Source: Butyricicoccus sp. (GTDB lineage: Bacteria; Bacillota; Clostridia; Oscillospirales; Butyricicoccaceae). From it: a stretch of DNA of 64,000 bases. The DNA is taken from positions 1 to 64,000 of the forward strand of contig JAHHRJ010000002.1 of the NCBI GenBank assembly GCA_020025885.1, read 5' to 3'. Shown here in pieces: positions 1 to 7,772 of this stretch (the stretch's first letter is position 1; every line of letters starts with the position of its first letter). The notes beneath the pieces were generated by a model that ran no database searches, was not told the origin of the DNA, and worked only from the letters and a program-made list of their open reading frames with translations. The position numbers were made by a program, and so were the translations under genes.

Positions 1-34
1 TGGAGACGGCCTGTGAAAATAGGTAGACGCCGGC
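1..34 (+). rRNA. 5S ribosomal RNA, 3' end only
   Basis: The first 25 bases are identical to the 3' part of the complete 5S gene that follows (from its position 288), including the GAGACGGCCTGTGAAAATAGGTA segment core. The rest of the gene lies left of the window. A hairpin terminator follows directly. Confidence 0.85.
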
Positions 35-42
35 TTCTCCGA

Positions 43-80
43 AAAGCACCTGAACTAATTGGTTCGGGTGCTTTTTTTAT
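43..80 (+). terminator. Intrinsic terminator after first 5S rRNA
   Basis: The stem AAAGCACC.GAAC pairs with GGTTC.GGTGCTTT and is followed by a run of T. It ends the upstream rRNA transcript. Confidence 0.85.
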
Positions 81-171
81 TTGGTATATGGAATAGACGA
101 AAGCTACGTTTCAAGTAGAATGAAATCTGAAAGAAACGTGTGAGAAGAATTCATAATTTATAGATTGCCTC

Positions 172-200
172 TTGTAAAAGTATGAGGTATATGCTATACT
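172..200 (+). promoter_or_regulatory. SigA-type promoter for the second 5S rRNA
   Basis: TTGTAA and TATACT are separated by exactly 17 bases. Transcription would start at about 206-208, which matches the 5' end of the mature 5S RNA. This suggests the second 5S copy is an independent transcription unit. Confidence 0.65.
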
Positions 201-206
201 AATTCC

Positions 207-322
207 ATCGGTGTTGATGACGGTGAGGTCCCACCTGTTCCCATTCCGAACACAGTAGTTAAGCTCACTCGTGCCGAAGATAGTTGGCTGGAGACGGCCT
301 GTGAAAATAGGTAAATGCCGGT
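207..322 (+). rRNA. 5S ribosomal RNA
   Basis: The conserved 5S core CCATTCCGAACACAGTAGTT followed by AAGCTC is present, as is the loop E/helix IV segment. Helix I forms between 209-215 and 314-320, which fixes the ends to within a few bases. Its 3' part repeats the partial gene at the window start. No 16S or 23S gene lies between the two copies, so the window begins just after an rRNA operon and contains an extra 5S copy. Confidence 0.93.
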
Positions 323-328
323 ATAACG

Positions 329-357
329 CGCTCGATCCGTTTGGGTCGGGCGTTTTT
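329..357 (+). terminator. Intrinsic terminator after 5S rRNA
   Basis: CGCTCGATCC pairs with GGGTCGGGCG (with G-U pairs) around a GTTT loop, followed by TTTTTCTTTT. Confidence 0.85.
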
Positions 358-411
358 CTTTTCTGAAAAGCAAATGTGACGGTTTATTACAAAAATAAAA
401 AAGTTTTTCTC

Positions 412-440
412 TTGTGAGAACACACAGAAAAGCGTACAAT
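412..440 (+). promoter_or_regulatory. Promoter for the SNF2 helicase gene
   Basis: TTGTGA and TACAAT are separated by 17 bases, 38 bases upstream of the ATG. Confidence 0.55.
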
Positions 441-477
441 AAAATGATAGCAAAATGAACTGGGAGGGGACAGGTAT

Positions 478-3400
478 ATGAATCAAGAAGATCTGCGCAG
501 ATTGCTGGGTGAGGATATTTACCTGCGTGCCCGTCGCTATTATGTACGCGGAAGAGTCAGTCAGTTTACAGATGAGGAAAGCGAGCCTGGGGTGCGTTAT
601 TTGACTGCACAAGTGGGCGGAAAAGAAAGCTATGCCGTGCAGGTCTGGCTCCAGGAGGACGGAACTTTTCTGAGCGGAAGCTGTACCTGTGCCTATAATC
701 AGAACGGCGATGGGCCGGTCTGTAAACACATTGGTGCGGTTCTGTTGCAGGATATGGAAACAGAAAATATGCAGAACGGACAGACGGAAAACAGCTTGGA
801 AACGCTGTTGCATTCGAATAAGGTGACCAGAGGAACGGATATACAAAACCGGGCATATACGTCCAATTTGGATATGCTGTTTGGTACAAAGTGGCGCGGT
901 CCTGCGGTGGAATCCGATCAGTGGGCACAAAAGCTGTTGGAAACATACCGCATGGAAGCCCAGACGGAAACGCCGCAGATTTGGCATGAAACAAATACTT
1001 CTCCGGGCAGTATTCATTTGGAGCCGGAGCTGACCCCAGACCCATTGCGACGCAATGCCGCACCGGAACTGCGGCTGCGCATTCAAGGAACAGGCCGTAG
1101 CTATGTGGTAAAGGATATAGATGCCATGTTGTCTGCCATTGACAACGAGGAAACCGTGCGTTATGGCGCAGAATTGGAATTTACGCATACGCCGGAAGCA
1201 TTTGATGCAGAAAGTCAAGAACTGCTGCGGTTGCTCCGCCGTCAGCGCGAACTAATCGATTACGCAGGCGAAATGGTACGCGGTGCAGGACGTATGACCT
1301 TGCGGCGCAGCAGCACCATTCCTCTTGCGCCCAATACCTGTGATGAATTGTATGAGCTGTACTATCCGACAGGCCAGCTGTCCGGTTGGCTGACGCCGGA
1401 AAAACCACCACGCCTGACATTGGTTTGTGAAAAAAAGCAGGGCGGTGTTGTGATGCGTGTCACGCCCGGTGCTGGTAGCTTTGAAGGAAGCCGCCGCACC
1501 TATTTCTTTACAGAAGATTCGGTATGGCCCTGTAAGCGTCGGAAAGCCAAAAAGCTGATCCCTGTGCTGGATTCCATGGGGGATCGGGATTTGTTCTTTA
1601 CCACAAAAGACGCGGCGGAGTTTTGCAGCTATGTGCTGCCGGAGATTCGGGAGTTTTTGGATATTCAGGACCCGGACCGCGCCTTGCTGGATCAAATTCC
1701 GCTGACGCCGGTAGTGCAGTATTATCTGGATGCGCCGGAGTTGGGTACAATTGATGCCTATGCTCAGTTTGTGTACGGCGAAGACGTGATTTCGCCCTAT
1801 CATGGGTACGATCATAGCTTTTTGCGTGATGATCGCACAGAGATGCAGGCGATATCTCTGCTGGCACGCTATCTGGCACCCGAAGAAAACGCACCTGCCG
1901 GTTTATTTGAAACCGCTGACCAACAGGCCATCGAAACCTTTTTGGAAGAAGGCGTGCCGGCGCTTCTGGCACAAGGCGAAGTCTACCTGACGGACGCATT
2001 TCGTGCCATGGAGGCACCGCGCCCCAAAATTAACGTGGGCGTTTCGGTGCAGGGAAATTTGTTGGATCTGGATTTGGATACTGGCGAATTTCCTGCCGAG
2101 GAGCTGCGCGCGCTGCTGGATTCACTGCGGGCCAAGAAACGGTATCATCGCCTGCGAGACGGTCGTCTGCTGCGGCTGGATGATTCGCTGGATACGCTGG
2201 AAGGTCTGGACGAAATGCTGATGGATTCCGGTACAGATCTTGCTGCCGGACACACCAGTCTGCCGCTGTACCGTGCGCCCAGTCTGGATAAAGCGTTGTC
2301 CGGACAAAACGGAATAGGATTTTCCCGCGATGATGCCTTCCGCCGAATCAGCCGCAGCTTTCACAGCGTGGCGGATGCAGAATTTGCGCTGCCGGAGAGC
2401 TTGCAGCCTGTTTTAAGACGTTATCAGCGTACCGGTTACCGATGGCTGCGAATGTTGGATCAGTACGGTATGGGCGGTATTCTTGCGGACGATATGGGCC
2501 TGGGCAAGACCTTGCAGGTGCTGGCCTACTTGCTGGCGAAAAAGCAGGAAGGCGTTACCCAGCCCAGTCTGATTGTGTGCCCGGCTTCGCTGGTTTTGAA
2601 CTGGGCGGAGGAAGCGGCGCGCTTTGTGCCGGAGTTGCGTGTTCTGGCGGTGGACGGCGATGCCGCGCATCGTGCTGCCATAGTGCCGCACTTTGGTGAA
2701 TATGATTTGATTGTGACCGGCTACGATTTGCTGCGCCGTGATATTGATACCTATGATGCACAGGATTTCTACGCCTGCATTTTGGACGAAGCACAGGCCA
2801 TCAAAAACCAGACCACACAAAAATACAAGGCCGTATGCCGCGTGAAAAGTCAGGTTCGCTTTGCACTGACGGGTACGCCCATCGAGAATCGCCTGAGCGA
2901 GCTGTGGAGCATTTTCTCGTTCCTGATGCCGGGATACCTGTACAGCTACACCGTGTTCCGTGACCGCTTTGAAAAGCCGATCGTACTGGATGCCAGCGAA
3001 TCGGCTACACGGCGGCTGAACCAGCTGACCAGTCCCTTTATCCTGCGCCGTATGAAAACAGAGGTGCTGAAAGAATTGCCGCCAAAGCTGGAATATGTGC
3101 GCCATGTGCAGATGGATACCGAGCAGCGCAAGCTATATCTGGCTGCTGTGCTGGACGCTAAGGAAAAAATCAGTGCCGCCGGTCCACAGGACCGCATTCA
3201 GGCACTTGCCGCGCTGACACGGCTGCGGCAGATTTGCTGCGATCCCCGCTTGGCAATGGATAACTGGACAGGAGAGAGCGCAAAGCTGGATTCCTGCATG
3301 GAATTGATTCGCACCGCGGCGGATGGCGGACATCAGATTCTGCTGTTCAGCCAGTTTACCAGTATGCTGGATTTGATCCGTGCGCGACTGGAAGATGAGG

Positions 3401-3789
3401 AAATTTCCTCTTTCACGCTGCAAGGCTCGACGCCAAAGGCAGTGCGTGCCGAACTGGTACGCCGCTTTAATGCAGGTGAAGCAAGCGTATTTTTGATTTC
3501 TCTCAAAGCAGGCGGCACAGGCTTGAACCTGACGGCTGCGGATATCGTCATTCACTATGATCCTTGGTGGAATGTGGCAGCACAGAACCAGGCAACAGAC
3601 CGCGCTTACCGCATTGGCCAGAAGAGCACGGTCCAGGTGTATAAGCTGATCACGCAGGATACGGTGGAAGAAAAAATCCTGGATTTGCAGGCTGCCAAGC
3701 AGGATTTGGCGGATCGAGTGACAGGCAGCGCCGAAGGCTCGATTTTGAATATGACGCCGCAGGAGCTGCTGCAGCTGCTGGAAAGCTAA
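478..3789 (+). CDS. SNF2-family DEAD/DEAH helicase with SWIM zinc finger
   Basis: A 1103-residue SWI2/SNF2 ATPase, expected to be a nucleic-acid-stimulated translocase acting on DNA or DNA-bound proteins. An N-terminal SWIM finger is visible (C69-x-C71, then C82-x-H84), followed by a long bacterial SNF2-associated region. The ATPase core starts near residue 650: Walker A DMGLGKT at about 672, DEAQ box at about 770, and the C-terminal helicase lobe with the Q-x-x-D-R-A-Y-R-I-G-Q motif VI at about 1038. This SWIM-plus-SNF2 layout is common in Firmicutes, but the cellular role is not established. The ATG is preceded by GGGAGGGG. It appears to be a single-gene unit between the 5S terminator and the next promoter. 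Confidence 0.93.
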   Translation: MNQEDLRRLLGEDIYLRARRYYVRGRVSQFTDEESEPGVRYLTAQVGGKESYAVQVWLQEDGTFLSGSCTCAYNQNGDGPVCKHIGAVLLQDMETENMQNGQTENSLETLLHSNKVTRGTDIQNRAYTSNLDMLFGTKWRGPAVESDQWAQKLLETYRMEAQTETPQIWHETNTSPGSIHLEPELTPDPLRRNAAPELRLRIQGTGRSYVVKDIDAMLSAIDNEETVRYGAELEFTHTPEAFDAESQELLRLLRRQRELIDYAGEMVRGAGRMTLRRSSTIPLAPNTCDELYELYYPTGQLSGWLTPEKPPRLTLVCEKKQGGVVMRVTPGAGSFEGSRRTYFFTEDSVWPCKRRKAKKLIPVLDSMGDRDLFFTTKDAAEFCSYVLPEIREFLDIQDPDRALLDQIPLTPVVQYYLDAPELGTIDAYAQFVYGEDVISPYHGYDHSFLRDDRTEMQAISLLARYLAPEENAPAGLFETADQQAIETFLEEGVPALLAQGEVYLTDAFRAMEAPRPKINVGVSVQGNLLDLDLDTGEFPAEELRALLDSLRAKKRYHRLRDGRLLRLDDSLDTLEGLDEMLMDSGTDLAAGHTSLPLYRAPSLDKALSGQNGIGFSRDDAFRRISRSFHSVADAEFALPESLQPVLRRYQRTGYRWLRMLDQYGMGGILADDMGLGKTLQVLAYLLAKKQEGVTQPSLIVCPASLVLNWAEEAARFVPELRVLAVDGDAAHRAAIVPHFGEYDLIVTGYDLLRRDIDTYDAQDFYACILDEAQAIKNQTTQKYKAVCRVKSQVRFALTGTPIENRLSELWSIFSFLMPGYLYSYTVFRDRFEKPIVLDASESATRRLNQLTSPFILRRMKTEVLKELPPKLEYVRHVQMDTEQRKLYLAAVLDAKEKISAAGPQDRIQALAALTRLRQICCDPRLAMDNWTGESAKLDSCMELIRTAADGGHQILLFSQFTSMLDLIRARLEDEEISSFTLQGSTPKAVRAELVRRFNAGEASVFLISLKAGGTGLNLTAADIVIHYDPWWNVAAQNQATDRAYRIGQKSTVQVYKLITQDTVEEKILDLQAAKQDLADRVTGSAEGSILNMTPQELLQLLES

Positions 3790-3836
3790 AAACACAAATA
3801 TTTCACGATAAAAGACACTTTTTTGAAGAAATGTTC

Positions 3837-3865
3837 TTTTCAAACGTAGGAAAATACAGTATAGT
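3837..3865 (+). promoter_or_regulatory. Possible promoter for the murein-peptide operon
   Basis: TATAGT lies 17 bases after TTTTCA, about 50 bases ahead of the NlpC/P60 start. The -35 match is poor. Confidence 0.35.
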
Positions 3866-3913
3866 AAAAGATGGCAGTTCTGTAATAACAAACTGGAAAC
3901 AAAGGAGTATCAC

Positions 3914-4933
3914 ATGATGGAATTGGGATATGGCGTATTTAATCGTCCAATCGTTACCATATATAGCACGCCCGCAGAAACCACCGAAACAGTACACGGT
4001 ATTCGCTCCGCAATTAGTGACGAAGGTCTGTATGGTACGGCTTGCCGCGTGCTGGAAGTAGGCGGTCAGCCGGATTCTCCGGTAGCGCTGCCCGAAGGCT
4101 GGTGCCATATCGTCACCTTCTACGGCTATGAAGGCTATGTGCATACAGAGGAGCTGAACCTGTGCGGCGAAGCGAAGCTGCGTGGATATCTGAACCGTAA
4201 GATGACGCTGATCAGCCGTACCGCTGATGTAATGACTGCACCGGAGGCTTCGGCACCTTGCATGATCACCCTGGAGCGCGGCAGCATTGTGGCACGTTTG
4301 GCAGAACGCAAGGCAGGCGAGCCGGATAACGGTCAGCCTATCCGCAAGGAAGGCTGGGCACGCATTGCGCTGGCGGATGGCAAGTCCGGCTATGTGCGCG
4401 CACTTTCTTTGGAGCCGGTTCGCTTTACCCAGAGTGCGGTGTTCTACATGGACGGCCAGCGCAGCCAGATGGAAGCAGAAGCAATGGCACGCGGCCAGGA
4501 ACCGGGCAATCTGGTACAGAATACGCTGAATGTATGGTATGATGGCATGGAGGACGCACTGCGTTTTTCCGTGTGCCAGACTGCGCGCCTGTATCTGGGC
4601 ACCCAGTACCGCTGGGGTGGCAAGAGCACTCGCGGCGTGGACTGCTCCGGTCTGGTATCGGCAGTTTATATGCAGCATGGCGTTCTGATTTATCGTGATG
4701 CGAAAATTGTCGAAGGCTGGCCTGTACACGAGATTCGCTTTGAGGATAAAAAGCCCGGCGATTTGATTTACTTCCCCGGCCATGTGGCCATGTATCTGGG
4801 CGGCAACAAGTATATTCACTCTACCGGCGCTGCGGTGTCCGGCGGTGTGGTAATCAACAGCTTTGATCCCCAGGACCCGCGTTTCCGTGCTGACCTGGCA
4901 GAGAACGTGCTGGCAACCGGCAGCATTTTCTAA
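3914..4933 (+). CDS. NlpC/P60 cysteine peptidase with SH3-like domains, cytoplasmic
   Basis: A 339-residue protein with two SH3-like segments (roughly residues 20-95 and 95-165) and a C-terminal NlpC/P60 domain. The catalytic triad is visible: Cys in DCSGL near 244, His in GHVAMYLG near 290, and the third polar residue His in YIHSTG near 302. This layout resembles YkfC-type gamma-D-glutamyl-L-diamino-acid endopeptidases, which cut murein peptides after recycling. No signal peptide or membrane segment is seen, so it should act in the cytoplasm. It leads a three-gene set with an M19 dipeptidase and a serine hydrolase, separated by 18 and 21 bases. The exact bond cut is inferred. The start has AAAGGAG upstream; the second codon is also ATG. 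Confidence 0.85.
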   Translation: MMELGYGVFNRPIVTIYSTPAETTETVHGIRSAISDEGLYGTACRVLEVGGQPDSPVALPEGWCHIVTFYGYEGYVHTEELNLCGEAKLRGYLNRKMTLISRTADVMTAPEASAPCMITLERGSIVARLAERKAGEPDNGQPIRKEGWARIALADGKSGYVRALSLEPVRFTQSAVFYMDGQRSQMEAEAMARGQEPGNLVQNTLNVWYDGMEDALRFSVCQTARLYLGTQYRWGGKSTRGVDCSGLVSAVYMQHGVLIYRDAKIVEGWPVHEIRFEDKKPGDLIYFPGHVAMYLGGNKYIHSTGAAVSGGVVINSFDPQDPRFRADLAENVLATGSIF

Positions 4934-4951
4934 GCAAGAGGAGGGTATCGT

Positions 4952-5944
4952 ATGAAAGCGTGGGATTTGCACTGCGACACGTTATCGGTGTTGCGGGAAC
5001 AGGCGCGCAAAGGCGAGCCGATTTCCTTTGGCGATAGCCAGTTGCAGATCGATCTGAAAAAGCTCAAGCAGGGCGGCTATGGTTTGCAGTGTCTTGCGGC
5101 TTTTATCAATCTGGAAGATGCCCCGGCGGATGACCCGATGCTGTGTGCGCTGGAGCAGGCAGACCTGTTTCATCAGATCCTGGAAAAATACAAGGACGAT
5201 GTGGCTCCGGTTTATACCGGCGCAGATATTGACAAGAATGCGGCAGCAGGTAAAATCAGCTTGATGCTCACTGTGGAAGAAGCCGGTTGCTGCAAAGGCA
5301 GCCTGGGCGTTTTGCGGGATTTGTATCGCCTGGGCGTTCGTATGATGACGCTGACCTGGAACCACGAGAACGAGGTGGCATGGCCGAATCTGGTATACGA
5401 TGGCGCGAACGGTGAAAAGCTCTGCAAACCCAATACCACAAACGGCCTGAAGCCTTTGGGCTTTGATTTTGTAGCGGAAATGGAGCGCCTGCACATGACG
5501 GTGGACGTGAGCCATCTGTCGGACAAAGGCTTTTGGGATGTGGCAGGCTGTGCAACCCGACCGTTTGCAGCCAGCCATTCGAACTGCCGCAGCCTGGCCG
5601 GACATTGCCGCAACCTGACCGATGAAATGATCCGCCACATGGGCGAGCATGGCTGTCTGGCAGGATTGAACTATTGTGCAGGCTTTTTGGAGCCGGATCA
5701 GCAAGCTACGAGCAGTACCGTTGCACGTATTGCACAGCACGCAGCGCACTTCAAACAGGTGGGCGGTGTGGATATGATTGCGCTGGGCAGCGATTTTGAC
5801 GGCATTGCCTACGGCCCGGACATGAAGGACGCCAGCGAACTGCCCAAGCTGGCTGCCGCACTGAAAAAAGAAAACTTTACGGAAAGCGAAATCGAAGCGA
5901 TTTTCTGGGGCAATGCCCGCCGCTTCTTTATGGAAAATCTGTAA
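4952..5944 (+). CDS. Membrane dipeptidase family (peptidase M19)
   Basis: A 330-residue zinc dipeptidase of the renal-dipeptidase family. The dinuclear metal ligands are recognisable: H-x-D in LHCDT near residue 8, Glu in TVEEAG near 110, His in DVSHLS near 190, His in ASHSN near 210, and Asp in LGSDFDG near 278. Family members hydrolyse dipeptides, often including a D-residue at the C-terminal side. Despite the family name there is no signal peptide. Placed directly after a cytoplasmic NlpC/P60 peptidase, it could split the dipeptides that enzyme releases from muropeptides; that substrate is inferred. GAGGAGGG precedes the ATG. Confidence 0.9.
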   Translation: MKAWDLHCDTLSVLREQARKGEPISFGDSQLQIDLKKLKQGGYGLQCLAAFINLEDAPADDPMLCALEQADLFHQILEKYKDDVAPVYTGADIDKNAAAGKISLMLTVEEAGCCKGSLGVLRDLYRLGVRMMTLTWNHENEVAWPNLVYDGANGEKLCKPNTTNGLKPLGFDFVAEMERLHMTVDVSHLSDKGFWDVAGCATRPFAASHSNCRSLAGHCRNLTDEMIRHMGEHGCLAGLNYCAGFLEPDQQATSSTVARIAQHAAHFKQVGGVDMIALGSDFDGIAYGPDMKDASELPKLAAALKKENFTESEIEAIFWGNARRFFMENL

Positions 5945-5965
5945 ATACAGAAAGGGGAAAATTCC

Positions 5966-6817
5966 ATGCCGGATCAGCATCTGACACTGGAAAAAAGAAT
6001 CGAAGCCGAACTGTACTCCTATCAGGGAAAGATGAGTGTTTTTGCAGATGATCTGCACGGAAACACCATTGTCATCGGCGCAGACGAGCCGTTTGAAACA
6101 GCTTCTGTCATCAAGGCATACATCTTGGCTGTGTTGTATCAGCTGGTGCAAGAAGGTACTGCCAGTTTGGATGACAGCATCACCTATGAAGCGTCCCAGT
6201 ATGTGGATGGATCGGGGATGCTGCGTGCGCTGGGCGTAGGCGCACAGCTGAAGGTGCGCGATACCGCTACCATGATGATTATCTGCTCGGACAATATCGC
6301 AACCAATATGATGATCGATTATCTGGGCCTGGAGCGCATCAATCAGGAAATCAAGCGGCTGGGTTTCACTCATACGGTTTTGCATAATCCGCTGCACTTT
6401 GATCGGTATGATAAGCTGGGTACGACAACACCCCGTGATTACGGCGCGCTTTTGTGCCAGATCGCAAAGGGGGAACTTGTCAGCCCGGCAGCCAGCGCGG
6501 AAATGCTTTCTATCCTGCGCCAGCAGCACTACAATACCATGCTGACAGGAGAGTTTCCGCCGTACTATCTGGACTGCGAGGAAACCGGTGACGAGGAGCT
6601 GATTTGGGTTGCCAGCAAAAGCGGCAGTATGGACGCCTGCCGCAATGACGGCGGTATCATTCATACGCCTTACGGCGAGTATGTGCTGGTTTTGATGAAT
6701 AAAGATTTCCACGATATCATTGAATATAACGATCACCCCGCCATTCGATATGGTGCAAAGGTGAGCCGCATGATGCTGGATCAGGTTTTGGCCTGTGAAG
6801 GCAAGTTCTATTTGTAA
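5966..6817 (+). CDS. Class A beta-lactamase-fold serine hydrolase, cytoplasmic
   Basis: A 283-residue serine hydrolase of the beta-lactamase/penicillin-recognising fold. S47-x-x-K50 (SVIK) is the nucleophile motif, SDN is near residue 108, and KSG near 215 replaces KTG. The E-x-x-L-N motif carrying the deacylating Glu166 of true class A beta-lactamases is not found in the expected stretch after SDN (there is LGTTTPRDYGALL). A resistance beta-lactamase is therefore unlikely, and an amidase or peptidase role on murein fragments fits better. There is no secretion signal. It is last in the three-gene unit, and a strong terminator follows. Confidence 0.82.
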   Translation: MPDQHLTLEKRIEAELYSYQGKMSVFADDLHGNTIVIGADEPFETASVIKAYILAVLYQLVQEGTASLDDSITYEASQYVDGSGMLRALGVGAQLKVRDTATMMIICSDNIATNMMIDYLGLERINQEIKRLGFTHTVLHNPLHFDRYDKLGTTTPRDYGALLCQIAKGELVSPAASAEMLSILRQQHYNTMLTGEFPPYYLDCEETGDEELIWVASKSGSMDACRNDGGIIHTPYGEYVLVLMNKDFHDIIEYNDHPAIRYGAKVSRMMLDQVLACEGKFYL

Positions 6818-6826
6818 GCAGAAAAT

Positions 6827-6860
6827 AAAAAGCCGGGCGGTCAAAGCCCGGCTTTTTTTC
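6827..6860 (+). terminator. Intrinsic terminator after serine hydrolase gene
   Basis: AGCCGGGC pairs perfectly with GCCCGGCT around a 7-base loop, followed by a run of T. Confidence 0.9.
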
Positions 6861-6879
6861 TATGGATTGAATTTACAAG

Positions 6880-6917
6880 AAAAAGAAAAGACCTGAATGC
6901 TTTCACATTCAGGTCTT
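6880..6917 (-). terminator. Intrinsic terminator for the tRNA unit
   Basis: Read on the minus strand, AAGACCTGAATG pairs with CATTCAGGTCTT and is followed by a T-rich tract (TTTTCTTTTTC). It faces the plus-strand terminator just upstream, giving a convergent pair. Confidence 0.8.
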
Positions 6918-6922
6918 TGTTG

Positions 6923-6998
6923 TGGAGCGGCCGACGAGGCTCGAACTCGCTACCTCCACCTTGGCAAGGTGGCGCTCTACCAGATGAGCTACGGCCGC
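6923..6998 (-). tRNA. tRNA-Gly (GCC)
   Basis: The reverse complement folds as a cloverleaf: acceptor GCGGCCG pairs with CGGCCGC, the D-arm is GTAGCTC, the anticodon loop TTGCCAA gives GCC, and the T-arm carries GTTCGAGCC. CCA is encoded, and the total is 76 bases. It is cotranscribed with the tRNA-Phe gene upstream of it. Confidence 0.97.
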
Positions 6999-7032
6999 AT
7001 AATTGGCATAATTTCTTATGCCAACATGCTAA

Positions 7033-7108
7033 TGGTGCCTCCGATCGGAATCGAACCAATGACACGGGGATTTTCAGTCCCCTGCTCTACCTACTGAGCT
7101 ACAGAGGC
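7033..7108 (-). tRNA. tRNA-Phe (GAA)
   Basis: The reverse complement has acceptor GCCTCTG (closing GGAGGC with a G-U pair), D-arm GTAGCTCAG, anticodon loop CTGAAAA (GAA), T-loop GGTTCGATTCC and an encoded CCA. It is first in the tRNA unit. Confidence 0.97.
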
Positions 7109-7126
7109 GCGCCCCCAACGACACTT

Positions 7127-7154
7127 ATTATATCACAAAAAATGGATTTGTAAA
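7127..7154 (-). promoter_or_regulatory. Promoter for tRNA-Phe/tRNA-Gly unit
   Basis: On the minus strand TTTACA and TATAAT are separated by 16 bases, about 18 bases upstream of the tRNA-Phe 5' end. Confidence 0.7.
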
Positions 7155-7287
7155 GCGAAAATTACAATTTTTTCAAAAAAATTTGTGCTTTACGCTGCAA
7201 CGTTGTTTTTTGCGTCGTTTTGTGGGCTAGACGGCATAATTGATGCCAACTGGGCCATACTAACAGCACAAAGGAGGGTTGATTGAT

Positions 7288-7452
7288 ATGGAAAACAAAG
7301 GTGTTGTTTGTGATGTGACCAAGTGCATCCACAATGTTGGCTGCGAAAAGTGTAATCTGGACCAGATCAAGGTGACGGAGCACACCGCTACTGACAGCAA
7401 GAATGTGGATACACCCCATTTCTGCCAGAACTATCAGTGCAAGCACTGCTGA
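7288..7452 (+). CDS. DUF1540 small Cys-rich protein
   Basis: A 54-residue protein with a perfect AAGGAGGG site in front. It contains eight or so Cys/His metal-ligand candidates: Cys8, C13-x5-C19-x2-C22, and near the end C46-x4-C51-x2-C54 with H45 and H53. This pattern matches the DUF1540 family of short Clostridia/Bacilli proteins, thought to bind metal, with no assigned function. It stands alone between the tRNA promoter and its own terminator. Confidence 0.85.
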   Translation: MENKGVVCDVTKCIHNVGCEKCNLDQIKVTEHTATDSKNVDTPHFCQNYQCKHC

Positions 7453-7466
7453 CACATCGCATCCCG

Positions 7467-7497
7467 GCGGTATGGCAAAAGCCATGCCGCTTTTTTA
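7467..7497 (+). terminator. Intrinsic terminator after DUF1540 gene
   Basis: GCGGTATGGC pairs with GCCATGCCGC (one G-U) around AAAA, then TTTTTT. Confidence 0.88.
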
Positions 7498-7606
7498 TGC
7501 GTGTGGATTGGGCATGGAAAGAAGCGCTGTCCGCGCGTGAAATCGGAAAAGCAGTTGCATTTGCTGTGTAACGGGAAAAATAGAAAAATCTTGGACAGTA
7601 TGCAGA

Positions 7607-7658
7607 TTGACACTACACAACTACGGATGTAGTATAGTGCTGTAAACTACATTTGTAG
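7607..7658 (+). promoter_or_regulatory. Promoter with two BlaI/MecI-type operators
   Basis: TTGACA (7607-7612) and TAGTAT (7630-7635) are 17 bases apart. Two dyads match the BlaI/MecI half-site pattern TACA-N2-TGTA: CTACGGATGTAG (7621-7632) between -35 and -10, and CTACATTTGTAG (7647-7658) just after the start site. Their centres are 26 bases apart. Such paired sites normally control blaI-blaR1 operons, but no blaI follows here. A 115-base leader with an imperfect hairpin (7686-7721) leads to the BlaR1-like remnant. The rest of the 7498-7606 gap shows nothing I can name. Confidence 0.65.
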
Positions 7659-7772
7659 CAGCATGGATTCGCGGCGGTGTGTAGTGCGAGACGGTGACAT
7701 TCACGATGTGGATCCGTCGCACGAAAAAAATCCGATAAAAGAGTATCCCCAAACGGGAAGGGAGATGATTTT

